A stretch of 64,000 bases of DNA. Source: Tsukamurella spumae (GTDB taxonomy: Bacteria; Actinomycetota; Actinomycetes; Mycobacteriales; Mycobacteriaceae). Positions 43,075-51,686 of the stretch are shown one piece after another. The notes below the pieces were generated by a model. That model saw only the letters and a list, made by a program, of their open reading frames with translations. It had not been told where the DNA came from and did not search any database. The DNA lies in NCBI RefSeq assembly GCF_012396015.1, contig NZ_JAAXOQ010000020.1, forward strand, positions 21,294 to 85,293. The letters are read 5' to 3'. Positions within the stretch are counted from its first letter, which is position 1, and each line of letters starts with the position of its first letter. A program made the position numbers and the translations under genes.

Positions 43075-43185
43075 TCTGCGGCCGCCATATGACGTCTCCC
43101 CCCACGTCGGTGGTTGCGTGATTGAGCCTTGATACCGGTTCCCCCTCCTCCCCCCATTCCGGGAGCCGGTATCAAGGCCTTTCGC
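43075..43185 (+). ncRNA. 6C small RNA
   Basis: Two consecutive hairpins each hold a run of six cytosines in the loop, the defining feature of the actinobacterial 6C RNA. Hairpin 1 is GACGT (43091-43095) with ACGTC (43104-43108) around CTCCCCCC. Hairpin 2 is GCCTTGATACCGG (43126-43138) with CCGGTATCAAGGC (43166-43178), a perfect 13-bp stem whose loop includes CCCCCC; CTTTCG follows as terminator. A promoter-like TTGGCG...TATCGT lies at about 43039-43068. 6C (B11 in M. tuberculosis) affects cell division and growth when overexpressed. Ends are approximate. Confidence 0.8.
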
Positions 43186-43213
43186 GTATTCGGGGGCATC
43201 TGCGGATACTGGA

Positions 43214-45466
43214 GTGGTGACCGACCTCTCCACACCCGCTCCGCCCGCCGACACCGCCCCGGATGCCGGCCGGATGCAGCGCACCTTCCTCGAGGTCGAC
43301 GGCATGACCTGCGCCGCGTGCGTCGGGCGGGTCGAGCGGAAGTTGGCCAAGGTCGACGGGGTGCGCGCCGTCGTCAACCTCGCGACGCGGACGGCCACCG
43401 TCGAGCACCCGGCCGGGGTCACCGTGCAGCAGCTCGCGGACACGGTCGAGGCCGCCGGGTACAGCGCCACCCCGAAGTCGCCCAGCCCGCGCCGCGCGAT
43501 CCTCGCCGAGGAACGCGAACGGCGCGACGTGCTGCGCCGGCTCATCGTCTCCCTGGTGTTGTTCGTGCCCGCCGCGGACCTGTCGATCGTGCTCGCGACC
43601 ATCCCGTCCACCCGCTTCCCGGGCTGGCAGTGGGTGCTGCTCGCGCTGAGCCTGCCGGTGGTCACCTGGGGCGCCTGGCCGCTGCACAAGCGAGCGTTCC
43701 AGGGCGCGCGGCACGGAGCCGCGACCATGGACACCCTGGTCTCCGTCGGCATCATCTCGGCCACCGCGTGGTCGGTGGTCACCGTGCTCACGCCGGGGCG
43801 GCAGCGCCCCGACCCGCACGGCTTCTGGAACGCCGTGCTGCAGTCCGACCCGATCTACCTCGAGGTCGCGATGGGCGTCACCGTCTTCGTGCTGGCCGGC
43901 CGCTACTTCGAGGCGTCCGCGCGGGCGAAGGCCGCGTCCGCGCTGCGCGAGCTCGCCTCGCGCGGCGCCCGCGAGGTGTCGGTGCTGGTCCGCGACGGTT
44001 CCGAGCTGCGGATCCCCGTCGGCGAGCTGCGCGAGGAGCAACTGTTCGTGGTGCGCCCGGGCGAGACGATCGCGACGGACGGCACCGTCGAATCCGGGTC
44101 GGCGTTCGTGGACAACTCGGCGATGACGGGCGAGTCCCGGCCCGTCCCCGCCGGGCCCGGCGACCCGGTGGTGGGCGGCACGGTCTGCCAGGACGGGCGT
44201 CTGACGGTCCGCGCCACCGCCGTCGGCGAGGACACCACCTTCGCGGCGATGCTGCGGCTCGTCGAGGACGCGCAGGCCACCAAGGCGCGGATGCAGCGCC
44301 TCGCCGACCGGGTGTCCGCCGTCTTCGTGCCCTGCGTCTTCGCCATCGCGGCCCTGACCTTCGTGGGATGGCTGATCGGCAGCGGGTCCATCGACCACGC
44401 CGTGAAGGCCACGATCGCCGTGCTGGTCATCGCCTGCCCGTGCGCGCTCGGGCTGGCCACCCCGGTCGCGTTCATGGTCGCGTCGGGGCGGGGCGCACAG
44501 CTCGGCGTGTACGTCCGCGGCCACCAGGCGCTGGAGGCCACCGAGACCGTCGACACCGTAGTCTTCGACAAGACCGGCACCGTCACCACCGGCGTGCTCT
44601 CGGTGACGGCCGTGAGCGTCGCCCCGGGGTTCACCGAGGACGCGGTGCTGCGGCTCGCCGGGGCGGTCGAGAGCGCGTCCGAGCACGCCGTCGCGCGCGC
44701 CGTCGTGGCCCGGGCGGGTGCGGACCTCCCCGCCGTCGAGGACTTCCGGGCCGTGCCCGGGCTCGGCGCGTCGGGCCGGGTCGACGGTGCCGCCGTGCGC
44801 GTCGGATCACCCCGCTTCGCCCCGCCCGGGGCCCTCGCCGGGGCCGTCGCCGCCGCGGCCGAGTCCGGGCGCACCGTCGCCGTCGTCGAGGTCGACGGTG
44901 CCGTCGCCGCCGTCCTCGAGGTGGCCGACACGGTCAAGCCCGACGCCGCTGCCGCGGTCGCGCGGCTGCACGAGGCCGGGATCCGGACGGTGCTGCTCAC
45001 CGGCGACAACGCCGCGGCCGCGGCGAAGGTGGCGGCGCTCGTCGGGATCGACGACGTGCGCGCCGACGTGCTGCCGGACGGGAAGGTCGCCGCCGTTCGG
45101 GAGCTGCAGGAGTCGGGCCGGAAGGTCGCGATGGTGGGCGACGGCGTGAACGACGGCCCCGCCCTGGCCGCCGCGGACCTGGGCCTGGCGATGGGCACCG
45201 GCACCGATGTGGCGCAGAGCGCCGCCGATGTCGTCCTCATGCGCGAGGAGCTGTCGGCGGTGCCCGATGCACTGGGCCTGGCCCGCGCGACGCTGAAGAC
45301 CATCAAGGCGAACCTGGTGTGGGCCTTCGGCTACAACGTGGCCGCGATCCCCATCGCCGTCGCGGGCCTGCTCAACCCCCTCGTCGGCGCCGCCGCGATG
45401 GCCTTCAGCTCGTTCTTCGTGGTGTGGAACAGCCTGCGCCTGCGGAAGTTCGGCACGCGCCCGTAG
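43214..45466 (+). CDS. P1B-type copper-transporting ATPase
   Basis: 750 residues. It pumps Cu(I) outward using ATP. An N-terminal heavy-metal-associated domain has GMTCAAC (Cys33, Cys36). The membrane CPC (about 406) binds Cu(I), DKTGT (about 451) is phosphorylated, TGES is in the actuator domain and GDGVNDGPAL is the hinge. About eight helices. The usual SEHP nucleotide-domain motif reads SEHA here (about 487). Start GTG 43214 or 43217. It may be read from its own promoter or past the 6C RNA. Confidence 0.9.
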   Translation: MVTDLSTPAPPADTAPDAGRMQRTFLEVDGMTCAACVGRVERKLAKVDGVRAVVNLATRTATVEHPAGVTVQQLADTVEAAGYSATPKSPSPRRAILAEERERRDVLRRLIVSLVLFVPAADLSIVLATIPSTRFPGWQWVLLALSLPVVTWGAWPLHKRAFQGARHGAATMDTLVSVGIISATAWSVVTVLTPGRQRPDPHGFWNAVLQSDPIYLEVAMGVTVFVLAGRYFEASARAKAASALRELASRGAREVSVLVRDGSELRIPVGELREEQLFVVRPGETIATDGTVESGSAFVDNSAMTGESRPVPAGPGDPVVGGTVCQDGRLTVRATAVGEDTTFAAMLRLVEDAQATKARMQRLADRVSAVFVPCVFAIAALTFVGWLIGSGSIDHAVKATIAVLVIACPCALGLATPVAFMVASGRGAQLGVYVRGHQALEATETVDTVVFDKTGTVTTGVLSVTAVSVAPGFTEDAVLRLAGAVESASEHAVARAVVARAGADLPAVEDFRAVPGLGASGRVDGAAVRVGSPRFAPPGALAGAVAAAAESGRTVAVVEVDGAVAAVLEVADTVKPDAAAAVARLHEAGIRTVLLTGDNAAAAAKVAALVGIDDVRADVLPDGKVAAVRELQESGRKVAMVGDGVNDGPALAAADLGLAMGTGTDVAQSAADVVLMREELSAVPDALGLARATLKTIKANLVWAFGYNVAAIPIAVAGLLNPLVGAAAMAFSSFFVVWNSLRLRKFGTRP

Positions 45467-45493
45467 GACGCCTCGGATCCTCGGTGCGTGTCG

Positions 45494-45519
45494 GCGACGA
45501 CGGGTCGGCGTGTCGTCGC
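45494..45519. terminator. Hairpin between converging copper genes
   Basis: GCGACGAC (45494-45501) pairs with GTCGTCGC (45512-45519) around a 10-nt loop. It lies between the ATPase stop and the CopD-CtaG stop. No U-tract. Confidence 0.45.
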
Positions 45520-45560
45520 AGGATTCCACCGAGGCTCCTGGCAGGCACGAGCACGCCCGC

Positions 45561-47402
45561 TCAGAGCAGCTCGGGCTCGGAGTCCTCGTCGCGGTTGCGC
45601 CAGGCCCAGTGCAGAACGAGTCCGAGCGTCACGAGCGCGATGGCCGCCTCGTCGGTCGCCCAGGCCACCACGCCGCCCACGAACTGGTCGCGGTGCAGAT
45701 CCGTCATCCACGGGAAGTCGAGGTACAGGTACAACCGCGAGCCGACGAGCCCGTCCATCGTCATGACGATCAGGGCGAACACCATGGTGATCGGCATCAT
45801 CGCCAGCAGCATGCCGATCCGGCCGATGAAGGGCAGCTCGGTCGGTACCGGATCGATCTGGAAGACCCGCCAGTAGAACAGGAAGCCCGTGAACAGCAGC
45901 GCGGCGTAGATGGCCAGGTGCCCCCAGTGGAAGCGGCCGATGCTGTCGAACAGCGGCGTGAAGTACAGCACGTACAGCACCGCCGCGAACAGCGCCAGCT
46001 GCACCACCGGCCGCATCAGCACCGCGAAGGACCGGGATTCGAGCAGCATCGACAGCCAGCGGGCGGCCGCGCCGCGCAGCGTCCGCTGCAGCAGAGTGAT
46101 CGGCGCCCCCAGCAGGAGGAACACCGGAACGATCGAGGTCATCAGCATGTGCACCACCATGTGCACGCTGAACATCGCGTTGGAGTAGGTGCGTAGCCCG
46201 GAACTGGTCAGGGTGAGGAGCGTCGCGCAGCCCAGCAGGAACAACACCGTCCGGTACCACGGCCAGTCCGCCGTCCGCCGGACCAGGATCAGGTAGCCGA
46301 CGGCGAGGGCGATCGCGAAGGGGGCGAGGTTCAGATCGAGACGCCAGTTCCCGAGGAAGGCCATCGCACTCGGCGGGTCCGGCAGGTTGTAGCCGAGGAA
46401 GTTCTCCCCCACCGTGGGCCGGCTCCGCAGGAAGGGGGGCGGGGTCAGCTCGGACGCCGCGATCGCGGTGCCGAACGCCGCGGTCAGCAGCGCCGCCGCG
46501 ACCGGCAGGGCGCGCAGCCAGTGCGCCGCGCCCGCCGCCACGAGGAGCACGCCGGTCGCCAGCAGCAGCTGGCCGTACCAGGTCACCCAGAGGTCGGAGC
46601 CGGGCGCCATGATCACCGCGATCACCGCGCCGTTGACGAGCGCGAGCGCGGCGTACACCGGGCCGATCCAGCGCCGCTCCGGCCGCGCCGGCAGCCGCAC
46701 CGCCGACCACAGGCCGCCGAGCCACAGCGCTGCCACCGGCGCGAGGGTGGTCAGGGCCGCGGTGGAGTAGTCGTGGTTCCAGTTCTGCGTCTCGTTGGCG
46801 GTCACCACCGTTGCGAGCAGGCCCACGAGGGCGGGCAGCAGGATCCACAGGTGCGCGACCCAGGTGTAGGCGGTGCGCAGCGCCACGTACACCGCCACCG
46901 CGCAGATCAGGGAGACGATCCAGCCCTTCGCCGTCTCCGAGGCCGAGATCAACACACCGAGCCCGCCGACCCGGTACGAGGCGACGAGATCCTGGGCGGC
47001 GCCCTCCGCGGCGGCGAGGAAGATCATCGGCACCGAGACGACGGCCCAGACGGCGGCGTACCGTCGGGCCTGCAGCTGCGTGAGGTACCCGCGCAGGCCG
47101 AGCTCCCCGGAGTCCAGGGCCCTGGTGCGGAACACGGCATAGCTGATCGACCCGAAGGTCAGGGCAGCGGCGACGGTGCCGACCAGGCGGCCCACGGCCG
47201 ACCCGTACGCGGTCAGCGCACCCGGATAGCCGTTGCCGTTCACGAGGTAGCGCAGATCGCCCTCGCTGGCCACGAGCCAGAGCAGCACCGCGAGCGCGGC
47301 GGCCGCACCGATCAGGAGCGCGACGCCGGCACCGCGGGGCGCGCCGGGCGGAACCTGCTCGAGCTCCGGGGCGGCCTCGGGATCCTGCGCCACCGTCGAC
47401 AA
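45561..47402 (-). CDS. CopD-CtaG fusion membrane protein
   Basis: 613 residues. The first half (to about 300, with YTWVAHLWILLPALVGLLATVV) is a CopD-type copper-import domain. The second half (MFSVHMVVHMLMTSIVPVFLLLGAPITLLQR, FHWGHLAIYAALLFTGFLFYW) is a caa3-type CtaG domain, with His and Met residues that bind copper for cytochrome oxidase assembly. The same fusion occurs as Rv0102 in M. tuberculosis. About 15-16 helices. It starts one base after the stop of the secreted protein gene, so they form an operon. Confidence 0.9.
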   Translation of the reverse strand: MSTVAQDPEAAPELEQVPPGAPRGAGVALLIGAAAALAVLLWLVASEGDLRYLVNGNGYPGALTAYGSAVGRLVGTVAAALTFGSISYAVFRTRALDSGELGLRGYLTQLQARRYAAVWAVVSVPMIFLAAAEGAAQDLVASYRVGGLGVLISASETAKGWIVSLICAVAVYVALRTAYTWVAHLWILLPALVGLLATVVTANETQNWNHDYSTAALTTLAPVAALWLGGLWSAVRLPARPERRWIGPVYAALALVNGAVIAVIMAPGSDLWVTWYGQLLLATGVLLVAAGAAHWLRALPVAAALLTAAFGTAIAASELTPPPFLRSRPTVGENFLGYNLPDPPSAMAFLGNWRLDLNLAPFAIALAVGYLILVRRTADWPWYRTVLFLLGCATLLTLTSSGLRTYSNAMFSVHMVVHMLMTSIVPVFLLLGAPITLLQRTLRGAAARWLSMLLESRSFAVLMRPVVQLALFAAVLYVLYFTPLFDSIGRFHWGHLAIYAALLFTGFLFYWRVFQIDPVPTELPFIGRIGMLLAMMPITMVFALIVMTMDGLVGSRLYLYLDFPWMTDLHRDQFVGGVVAWATDEAAIALVTLGLVLHWAWRNRDEDSEPELL

Positions 47403-47403
47403 G

Positions 47404-48126
47404 CTACTTCGCGTCCTTGATCTTCTTCACCGACTTGTCGAAGAACGAGTCGAACTCGCCGCGATCGGGATCGCCGCCGAGCTTGGTGCCCTGCACCGCG
47501 ACGGTGTAGCCGCGCAGCGAGGCGACGCCGACCAGAACCTTCTGGTGGATCGGGAAGGAATCGGCGCCCTTGCTGCGCGTCCCGTCGACCGCGATCTCGA
47601 ACGTGGCCTTCTGCGTGTCCGAGGCCACCTCCTTGGTGATGGCGCGCGCCTTGATCGTGCCGCCGCGCGGGTCACCCGTTTCGATCGTCACGTCGGAGCA
47701 CATCTTGAGCAGCCCGACCTTGAGCGTGTCGACGTCGACGTCCTTGGCCACCAGCGATGCGCTGAGGCTCTTGCGGTCCTTGTCGTTCACGCCGGCGATC
47801 GTGTTCGCGTCGCCCTCGGAACTCTTCAGCGCGGACAGCAGGTTCTTGCACTCCGGCGGGTTCACCTTCGCCGACGACGCGAGGGTCAACGGGTCGGCCC
47901 CCAGCTCGTTCGCCAGCCGCTGCTGCGGTGCGGGAACGATGATGTAGCCGCCGGGGAAGTCGCTGGAGTTGGCCAGCAGGTCGGACGCCGGCGCGGTCGG
48001 CTTGGTGGTGGCATCGGGGTCGGCCTGGGCGATGCCCCCGGACAGGCCCACCACCAGCGCGGTTGCGGCGGTCAGAGTGGCGGCGCGACGCAGGCCCGCT
48101 CGCTTGAGGTCAGTCTTCGCGTTCAT
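47404..48126 (-). CDS. Secreted protein of unknown function
   Basis: 240 residues. Signal peptide AGLRRAATLTAATALVVGLSGGIAQA, cleaved near residue 35. The mature part begins with a Thr/Pro linker, then SSDFPGGYIIVPAPQ, two cysteines (PPECKNLL, KMCSDV) and a mixed domain; it resembles the extracellular sensor-like proteins of Mycobacteriales but I cannot name a family. It is translated just ahead of CopD-CtaG, which suggests a role in periplasmic copper handling. ATG 48126. Confidence 0.6.
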   Translation of the reverse strand: MNAKTDLKRAGLRRAATLTAATALVVGLSGGIAQADPDATTKPTAPASDLLANSSDFPGGYIIVPAPQQRLANELGADPLTLASSAKVNPPECKNLLSALKSSEGDANTIAGVNDKDRKSLSASLVAKDVDVDTLKVGLLKMCSDVTIETGDPRGGTIKARAITKEVASDTQKATFEIAVDGTRSKGADSFPIHQKVLVGVASLRGYTVAVQGTKLGGDPDRGEFDSFFDKSVKKIKDAK

Positions 48127-48182
48127 CTCTCACCTATCTCCGGTCCCGATCCGTTCGTTACGCCGGTCGACGGTGACCGTGG

Positions 48183-48638
48183 TCACCGCACGGCGCGCTT
48201 GCGCACCGCGATCATGCCGAGGGCGGCCACCGCCACGATGATCTCCGCGGCCGCGAACACGATCATCAGGGTCATCCACGGCTCCATCGAACCCATAGAG
48301 TGTCCCATCGATCCCATGTCCATGCCGGGCATCGAGTGGTCCATACCGCCCATCGACGAGCTCATCGCCGACATCAGGACCGGGTGGAGGGCGATCATGA
48401 TCGCGCCCATCGCACCGGTCAGCACCCAGGCGCTCACCGTCGGATTGCGGAACAGGCAGACGGAGCAGTGCGCGCACCCGATGAGCATCGCCGCGACCAG
48501 GATGGACACCACCCAGCTGTGCTCGCCCAGCATCGGCAGGTGCACGAGCGACGTGGCCAATGCCACGGCGGCACCGACCCAGCCCCAGATGCGGGCTGTG
48601 CGGGACGTTCGGGTGGCCTCGGCATTCGCGTGGTTCAC
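48183..48638 (-). CDS. Met/His-rich four-TM membrane protein, probable copper binding
   Basis: 151 residues with about four helices. Between helices 3 and 4 lies a Met/His/Asp-rich loop (MSSSMGGMDHSMPGMDM, then GSMGHSMGSMEPWM), the pattern of CopA/PcoB-type copper-binding segments. LIGCAHCSVC adds three cysteines and a His to the second helix region. GTG 48638 follows AGGATC. First gene of a run with the secreted protein and CopD-CtaG genes. Function inferred from motif and neighbours. Confidence 0.7.
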   Translation of the reverse strand: MNHANAEATRTSRTARIWGWVGAAVALATSLVHLPMLGEHSWVVSILVAAMLIGCAHCSVCLFRNPTVSAWVLTGAMGAIMIALHPVLMSAMSSSMGGMDHSMPGMDMGSMGHSMGSMEPWMTLMIVFAAAEIIVAVAALGMIAVRKRAVR

Positions 48639-48648
48639 GACCGTGATC

Positions 48649-50022
48649 CTACCCGGCGGCACCCGCATCGGAATCCTCCGGCGCCCGCTCACCGGAAAGC
48701 CGGTACGCCACCCCCGCGAGCGCGGCGAGGATCCAGGTCAGGTACCAGATCTGCATGAAGCCGGAGGTGTCGAGGATCAGGCAGATCACGATCAGCGCGG
48801 CGACGGCGCCACTGATGCCGCTCGCGAGCTCGGCCGTCGCGCCCGAGGCCCGCGCTGAGGCCCGGATCGCGAGGTACAGGGCGAGCGCGAGCGCGGCGAT
48901 GAAGGTGACCAGGCCGAAGATCCCCGCCTCCATGAGCCGGGAGAGGTACTGGTTGTCGAGGACGGGCTGCTTGAGCGTCGGGTACGCGCCCACGCCCTGA
49001 CCGAACCAGAGGCGCTTCCACACGTTCTCCGCGACGAACGCCTGGCCCACGGCCCGCGACTGCAACGACGAGTCGTTGCCCGAGCCGGCGAAGGTCTCGA
49101 TCAGCGCGAGGATCACCTTGATCTGGAACACCGTGCCGACGAGGAACAGGCCGACGGCGCTCGTCACGATCACCAGGAGGCGACGCACCGGCCAGCGCCA
49201 GCACATCACGGCCACCGCCGCCGCGCCGCCCACGATCGCCGACCGCGACAACGAGGCCAGGTCGGCCGCCACGATGATCGCCGTGCACAGCGCCCACGGC
49301 CACACCTTCGCGCCGCGCTTGCGGGCACTGAGGATCAACGCCACGCCCAGTGGGACCAGCACGGTGAGCACCGCGCACAGCTCGAGCGCGTGTCCCGCAC
49401 TGCCCTGCGGACGGTTGAGGCCGGCACGCGTGAAGTTCTTGATCAGCACGAAGTCACTGGCCTTGGTGATCACCGGGATCCGGAAGTTCGGTGCGAGGTC
49501 GAGACCCGTGGCGGCGTACACGAGCGCGAACAGCGCACTGACCGTCCCCCCGAGAACGAGTCCCCCCAGCACCAGCCGCAGCGCGTGCTCCGACCGAACC
49601 ACCGCGAGGATCAGCAGCACCATCCCGACCAGGAGCATGTCGACCATGACATAGCGATCCATGGCGTCGACGGTGATGCCGCTCGGAACGCCGCGTGCCA
49701 TCGCTCCGCCGTAGGAGACGAAGGAGGCGAACGCGTACGCGAGCACCGCCGCGACGATGGTCCGGTCGCGCACCACCGGGGCGTAGCCCGTGAACGCCGC
49801 GGTGCCCCACACCGCCGCACCGATCGCGAACAGGGTCTGGGCCAGCGTCAGGCCGTAGGTCGCGGGCACCAGGATCGACTGTCGCATCGACAGCAGCGCG
49901 AACCCGCCGGCCGCGACGAACACCGCACCGGGCGGACCGATCGTCTGTGCGATCCGCCGCGTCACCGTCGACCCGACCTCGACGGGGTCGACCGTGGGCA
50001 GCGCCTGCCGGAGCCTGCTCAC
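48649..50022 (-). CDS. O-antigen polymerase (Wzy)-like membrane protein
   Basis: 457 residues with about 11 hydrophobic helices and a long hydrophilic loop (NDSSLQSRAVGQAFVAENVWKRLWFGQGVGAYP) between late helices, the layout of the Wzy/O-antigen ligase family. LFGQGVG-type sequence and R residues in that loop are usual. GTG 50022 overlaps the Wzz-like stop by 4 nt (GTGA). It probably polymerises or ligates a cell-surface glycan; no glycosyltransferase is in the window. Confidence 0.8.
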   Translation of the reverse strand: MSRLRQALPTVDPVEVGSTVTRRIAQTIGPPGAVFVAAGGFALLSMRQSILVPATYGLTLAQTLFAIGAAVWGTAAFTGYAPVVRDRTIVAAVLAYAFASFVSYGGAMARGVPSGITVDAMDRYVMVDMLLVGMVLLILAVVRSEHALRLVLGGLVLGGTVSALFALVYAATGLDLAPNFRIPVITKASDFVLIKNFTRAGLNRPQGSAGHALELCAVLTVLVPLGVALILSARKRGAKVWPWALCTAIIVAADLASLSRSAIVGGAAAVAVMCWRWPVRRLLVIVTSAVGLFLVGTVFQIKVILALIETFAGSGNDSSLQSRAVGQAFVAENVWKRLWFGQGVGAYPTLKQPVLDNQYLSRLMEAGIFGLVTFIAALALALYLAIRASARASGATAELASGISGAVAALIVICLILDTSGFMQIWYLTWILAALAGVAYRLSGERAPEDSDAGAAG

Positions 50023-50837
50023 AGGCGGACCCGGTTCGGACGCTCGATGCCCGACTGCGCCCCCGTCCCGGACTCCCCGTCCGCCTCGGACTCCCCGTCC
50101 GCCTCGGACTCCTCGTCCGTTTCGGGCTCGGCGTCCGACGGGGCTGGGCCGCCCGGCCCCGCGACGCCCTCCGGCGGCGAGGCCGGATCCTCCTCCGCCC
50201 GCGGTCCGTCGTCCTGCGGTCCGCGGACCGCGCTCCGGAGGGCCGCGACCATCACGAAGACGAACATCGCCAGCAGTACGCCGCCCATCGCATACCCGAC
50301 GGCCGCGCGTACCGGATCGGCGCCGCTCCGGATACCGGGCCGCGGCTCGACGCTGACCCGCAGGTCGGCGAGTGTGCCCGGGAGTGCACCGGCCTCCTGC
50401 TGCATCGTCTGCAACCGAGTCCGGAGGAAGTCGATCAGCGCGACCGCGGCCTCCCGGGAGGTCCATTCGTCCGGGGCACGGACGGCGAACAACACCTGCG
50501 GCGAGAGCAGGGCGGAGGACCCCTCGCCCGCCACCGTCGAGACCACGTAATCGGGCGAGCCGCCCTTGGCCTCCACGACCTTGCGGGCATCCTCACTGAG
50601 CGCGACCGTCGCGAGCACGTGGGCCAGCTGCGCGGTGTTCGACAGATTGGTGAACGGGTTCAACGCGGGGTTGGGGTTGCCGGCACCGGGCGGGATCGCG
50701 ACGACGGCGCCGACCGACTCGTACTCGACGGTGACGGACTTCCATCCCGCAGCGCCGCACACGACCGCCGCGATGACCGCCACGATGACCACGACGCGGC
50801 GAAGGAAGACGGCGCGAACCATGCCCGCGATATCCAT
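50019..50837 (-). CDS. Wzz-like chain-length/co-polymerase protein, copy 2
   Basis: 272 residues with two membrane helices (about 12-32; about 185-210) around an extracytoplasmic domain, and an acidic Pro/Ser/Glu-rich cytoplasmic tail. VVAIPPGAGNPNPALNPFTNLSNTAQLAHVLA is shared with the next gene. No Walker kinase domain, so a polysaccharide co-polymerase without BY-kinase. ATG 50837. It lies directly upstream of the Wzy-like gene with GTGA overlap. Confidence 0.75.
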   Translation of the reverse strand: MDIAGMVRAVFLRRVVVIVAVIAAVVCGAAGWKSVTVEYESVGAVVAIPPGAGNPNPALNPFTNLSNTAQLAHVLATVALSEDARKVVEAKGGSPDYVVSTVAGEGSSALLSPQVLFAVRAPDEWTSREAAVALIDFLRTRLQTMQQEAGALPGTLADLRVSVEPRPGIRSGADPVRAAVGYAMGGVLLAMFVFVMVAALRSAVRGPQDDGPRAEEDPASPPEGVAGPGGPAPSDAEPETDEESEADGESEADGESGTGAQSGIERPNRVRL

Positions 50838-50914
50838 CTCGTCTCCTTCCTGCAGCTGGTCCGGGCGCGTGCGTCCGATTCTGTGCGACCGCAATGATAG
50901 CCGGGCCGGCGTGC

Positions 50915-51622
50915 TCATTCCGAGGTCACGCCCGCGGTGCGCCGGTCGGCCGCGGGCGTCTGCGTCGACCCCGCCCCGTCCCGTCGGCGACCCGTGCGCA
51001 CGCTCCGGACGAACCGCCCGACCAGCAGCAACGCGATCACGATCACCGCGGCGATTCCACCACTCTTCAGCGCGGCGATGACGAGTCCGCCGGTCACCTC
51101 GTGCGCGGCGGGTGCTGGAACGGTGACCTGGAGTCGGGCCAGTCGCTCCTCGGGGATCCCCGCTGCGACCTGGATGTCGCGCACCGCGGCACGGATCGCG
51201 GCCACGAGCGCGTCGGCCCCACGCCGGGCGGCATCGGGGTCGGGGGCGTTGATCGTGTACTCGATCTGAGCGGCGTTCTGCGCGAAGTTCGCGCGCACCT
51301 CGCGCGCGACCGTCTCGATGACGTAGTCCCGCCGAGCGCCGGACGCAGCGGCCACCCGGTCCCGGGTCGCCTCCGACCGGATGTCGGTCGCAACGACGGC
51401 GGTGAACTGCGTGGAGTTGAACAGGTTCGCGAAGGGGTTCTGCCCGGCGTCCGGGTTGCCCGCGCCCGCCGGCAGCACCACGACCGCGCCCTGCGTCGCG
51501 TAGTACGGGGCCGTCGTGCTGTATCCGACGAATCCGCCGGCGACGGCCGCGACCAGCACGAGAGCCGCTACGAGCAACCGGCCCCGCAGGCTGCGGAGCC
51601 ATCGCGCGAGATCAGTCCACAC
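50915..51622 (-). CDS. Wzz-like chain-length/co-polymerase protein, copy 1
   Basis: 235 residues with the same two-helix plan: RLLVAALVLVAAVAGGFVGYS near the N-terminus and AVIVIALLLVGRFVR near the C-terminus. VVVLPAGAGNPDAGQNPFANLFNSTQF matches the paralogue downstream. ATG 51622. The two copies probably arose by duplication; their products may form a mixed complex. Confidence 0.75.
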   Translation of the reverse strand: MWTDLARWLRSLRGRLLVAALVLVAAVAGGFVGYSTTAPYYATQGAVVVLPAGAGNPDAGQNPFANLFNSTQFTAVVATDIRSEATRDRVAAASGARRDYVIETVAREVRANFAQNAAQIEYTINAPDPDAARRGADALVAAIRAAVRDIQVAAGIPEERLARLQVTVPAPAAHEVTGGLVIAALKSGGIAAVIVIALLLVGRFVRSVRTGRRRDGAGSTQTPAADRRTAGVTSE

Positions 51623-51686
51623 GGCGCCTCAGCCCTCAGTCGGTCTTCACGATCGCAACCGACTCTAGCGGGTGGAGGACCTCGAG

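Noticed and set aside
43126..43178. Simple terminator of the esterase gene
   Set aside because: It lies 138 bp beyond the stop and forms a pair with a second C6-loop hairpin and a promoter-like sequence, which fits the 6C RNA better.
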